The notes under the pieces were generated by a model that was not told the origin of the DNA, did not search any database, and saw only the letters and a list, made by a program, of their open reading frames with translations. From NCBI GenBank assembly GCA_017399225.1, contig JAFQEB010000054.1, forward strand, positions 1-64,000: a DNA stretch of 64,000 bases. The letters are read 5' to 3'. This DNA comes from Clostridia bacterium (lineage in GTDB: Bacteria > Bacillota_A > Clostridia > Christensenellales > Aristaeellaceae). The translations under genes were made by a program, and so were the position numbers. Position 1 is the stretch's first letter. The number at the start of each line of letters is the position of its first letter. Positions 63,998-64,000 of this stretch are shown here, piece after piece.

Positions 63998-64000
63998 ATG

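Overview
The window looks like the chromosome of a spore-forming, anaerobic Bacillota (class Clostridia), probably a gut commensal with fairly high GC. Supporting signs are SpoIIE, a Spo0A-type DNA-binding domain, a MurE with the meso-diaminopimelate motif, AdhE with a Rex-like operator, desulfoferrodoxin plus AhpC/AhpF oxygen defence, a Tn916-type integrase remnant and Gram-positive ribosome-binding sites throughout. A Christensenellales-like lineage is possible, but the sequence alone does not prove it.

Layout. 1-3200: the 5' part of an MFS transporter, then a superoxide reductase/AhpC/AhpF-like operon. 3200-6770: adhE with a small kinase-like gene, behind a Rex-type box. 6780-17350: a lactose/galactose region with permease and lacZ on the minus strand, and a phosphoesterase, an AraC regulator and galK-galT-galE on the plus strand. 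A repeated operator-like motif is shared by the lacZ and galK upstream regions, and galE is frameshifted. 17350-18800: an AT-richer relic of a Tn916-type element (xis plus an internally deleted int). 18800-24930: a DUF6062-like gene, then a minus-strand run spoIIE-ktrB-ktrA-hydrolase. 25000-27960: csoR-copA copper efflux with a textbook promoter/operator. 28000-33200: a six-repeat peptidoglycan-binding SH3 protein, rplJ-rplL with an L10 leader, and a secreted SH3 protein. 33300-39560: aldo-keto reductase, HAD phosphatase, a stand-alone Spo0A C-domain protein, tRNA-Pro(GGG), a membrane XRE regulator, a 2-hydroxyacid dehydrogenase and a FAD/Rieske-like oxidoreductase. 39590-42280: ribU-tsaE-tsaB-rimI behind an FMN riboswitch. 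42280-45500: a repeat-rich intergenic region, a second galactokinase and an orphan sugar-binding protein. 45600-49430: a class A penicillin-binding protein and two paralogous secreted proteins. 49600-63830: a dcw division/cell-wall cluster on the minus strand, mraZ-ftsL-spoVD/ftsI-murE-mraY-murD-ftsW-murA-ftsQ-ftsA-ftsZ, without rsmH, murG, murC or murB.

How the genes work together. Lactose enters through a GPH symporter and is split by LacZ. Galactose then passes through the Leloir enzymes GalK, GalT and GalE, with the adjacent AraC protein as the likely regulator. Reducing power from fermentation is balanced by AdhE, probably under Rex. The dcw genes, the PBP and the peptidoglycan-binding proteins build and divide the wall, and SpoIIE links division to sporulation. 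The most unusual points are the operator array shared by lac and gal, the t6A genes downstream of an FMN riboswitch, a Rieske-like domain with a His-to-Cys ligand change, an apparent CTG start in tsaB, and the broken galE.
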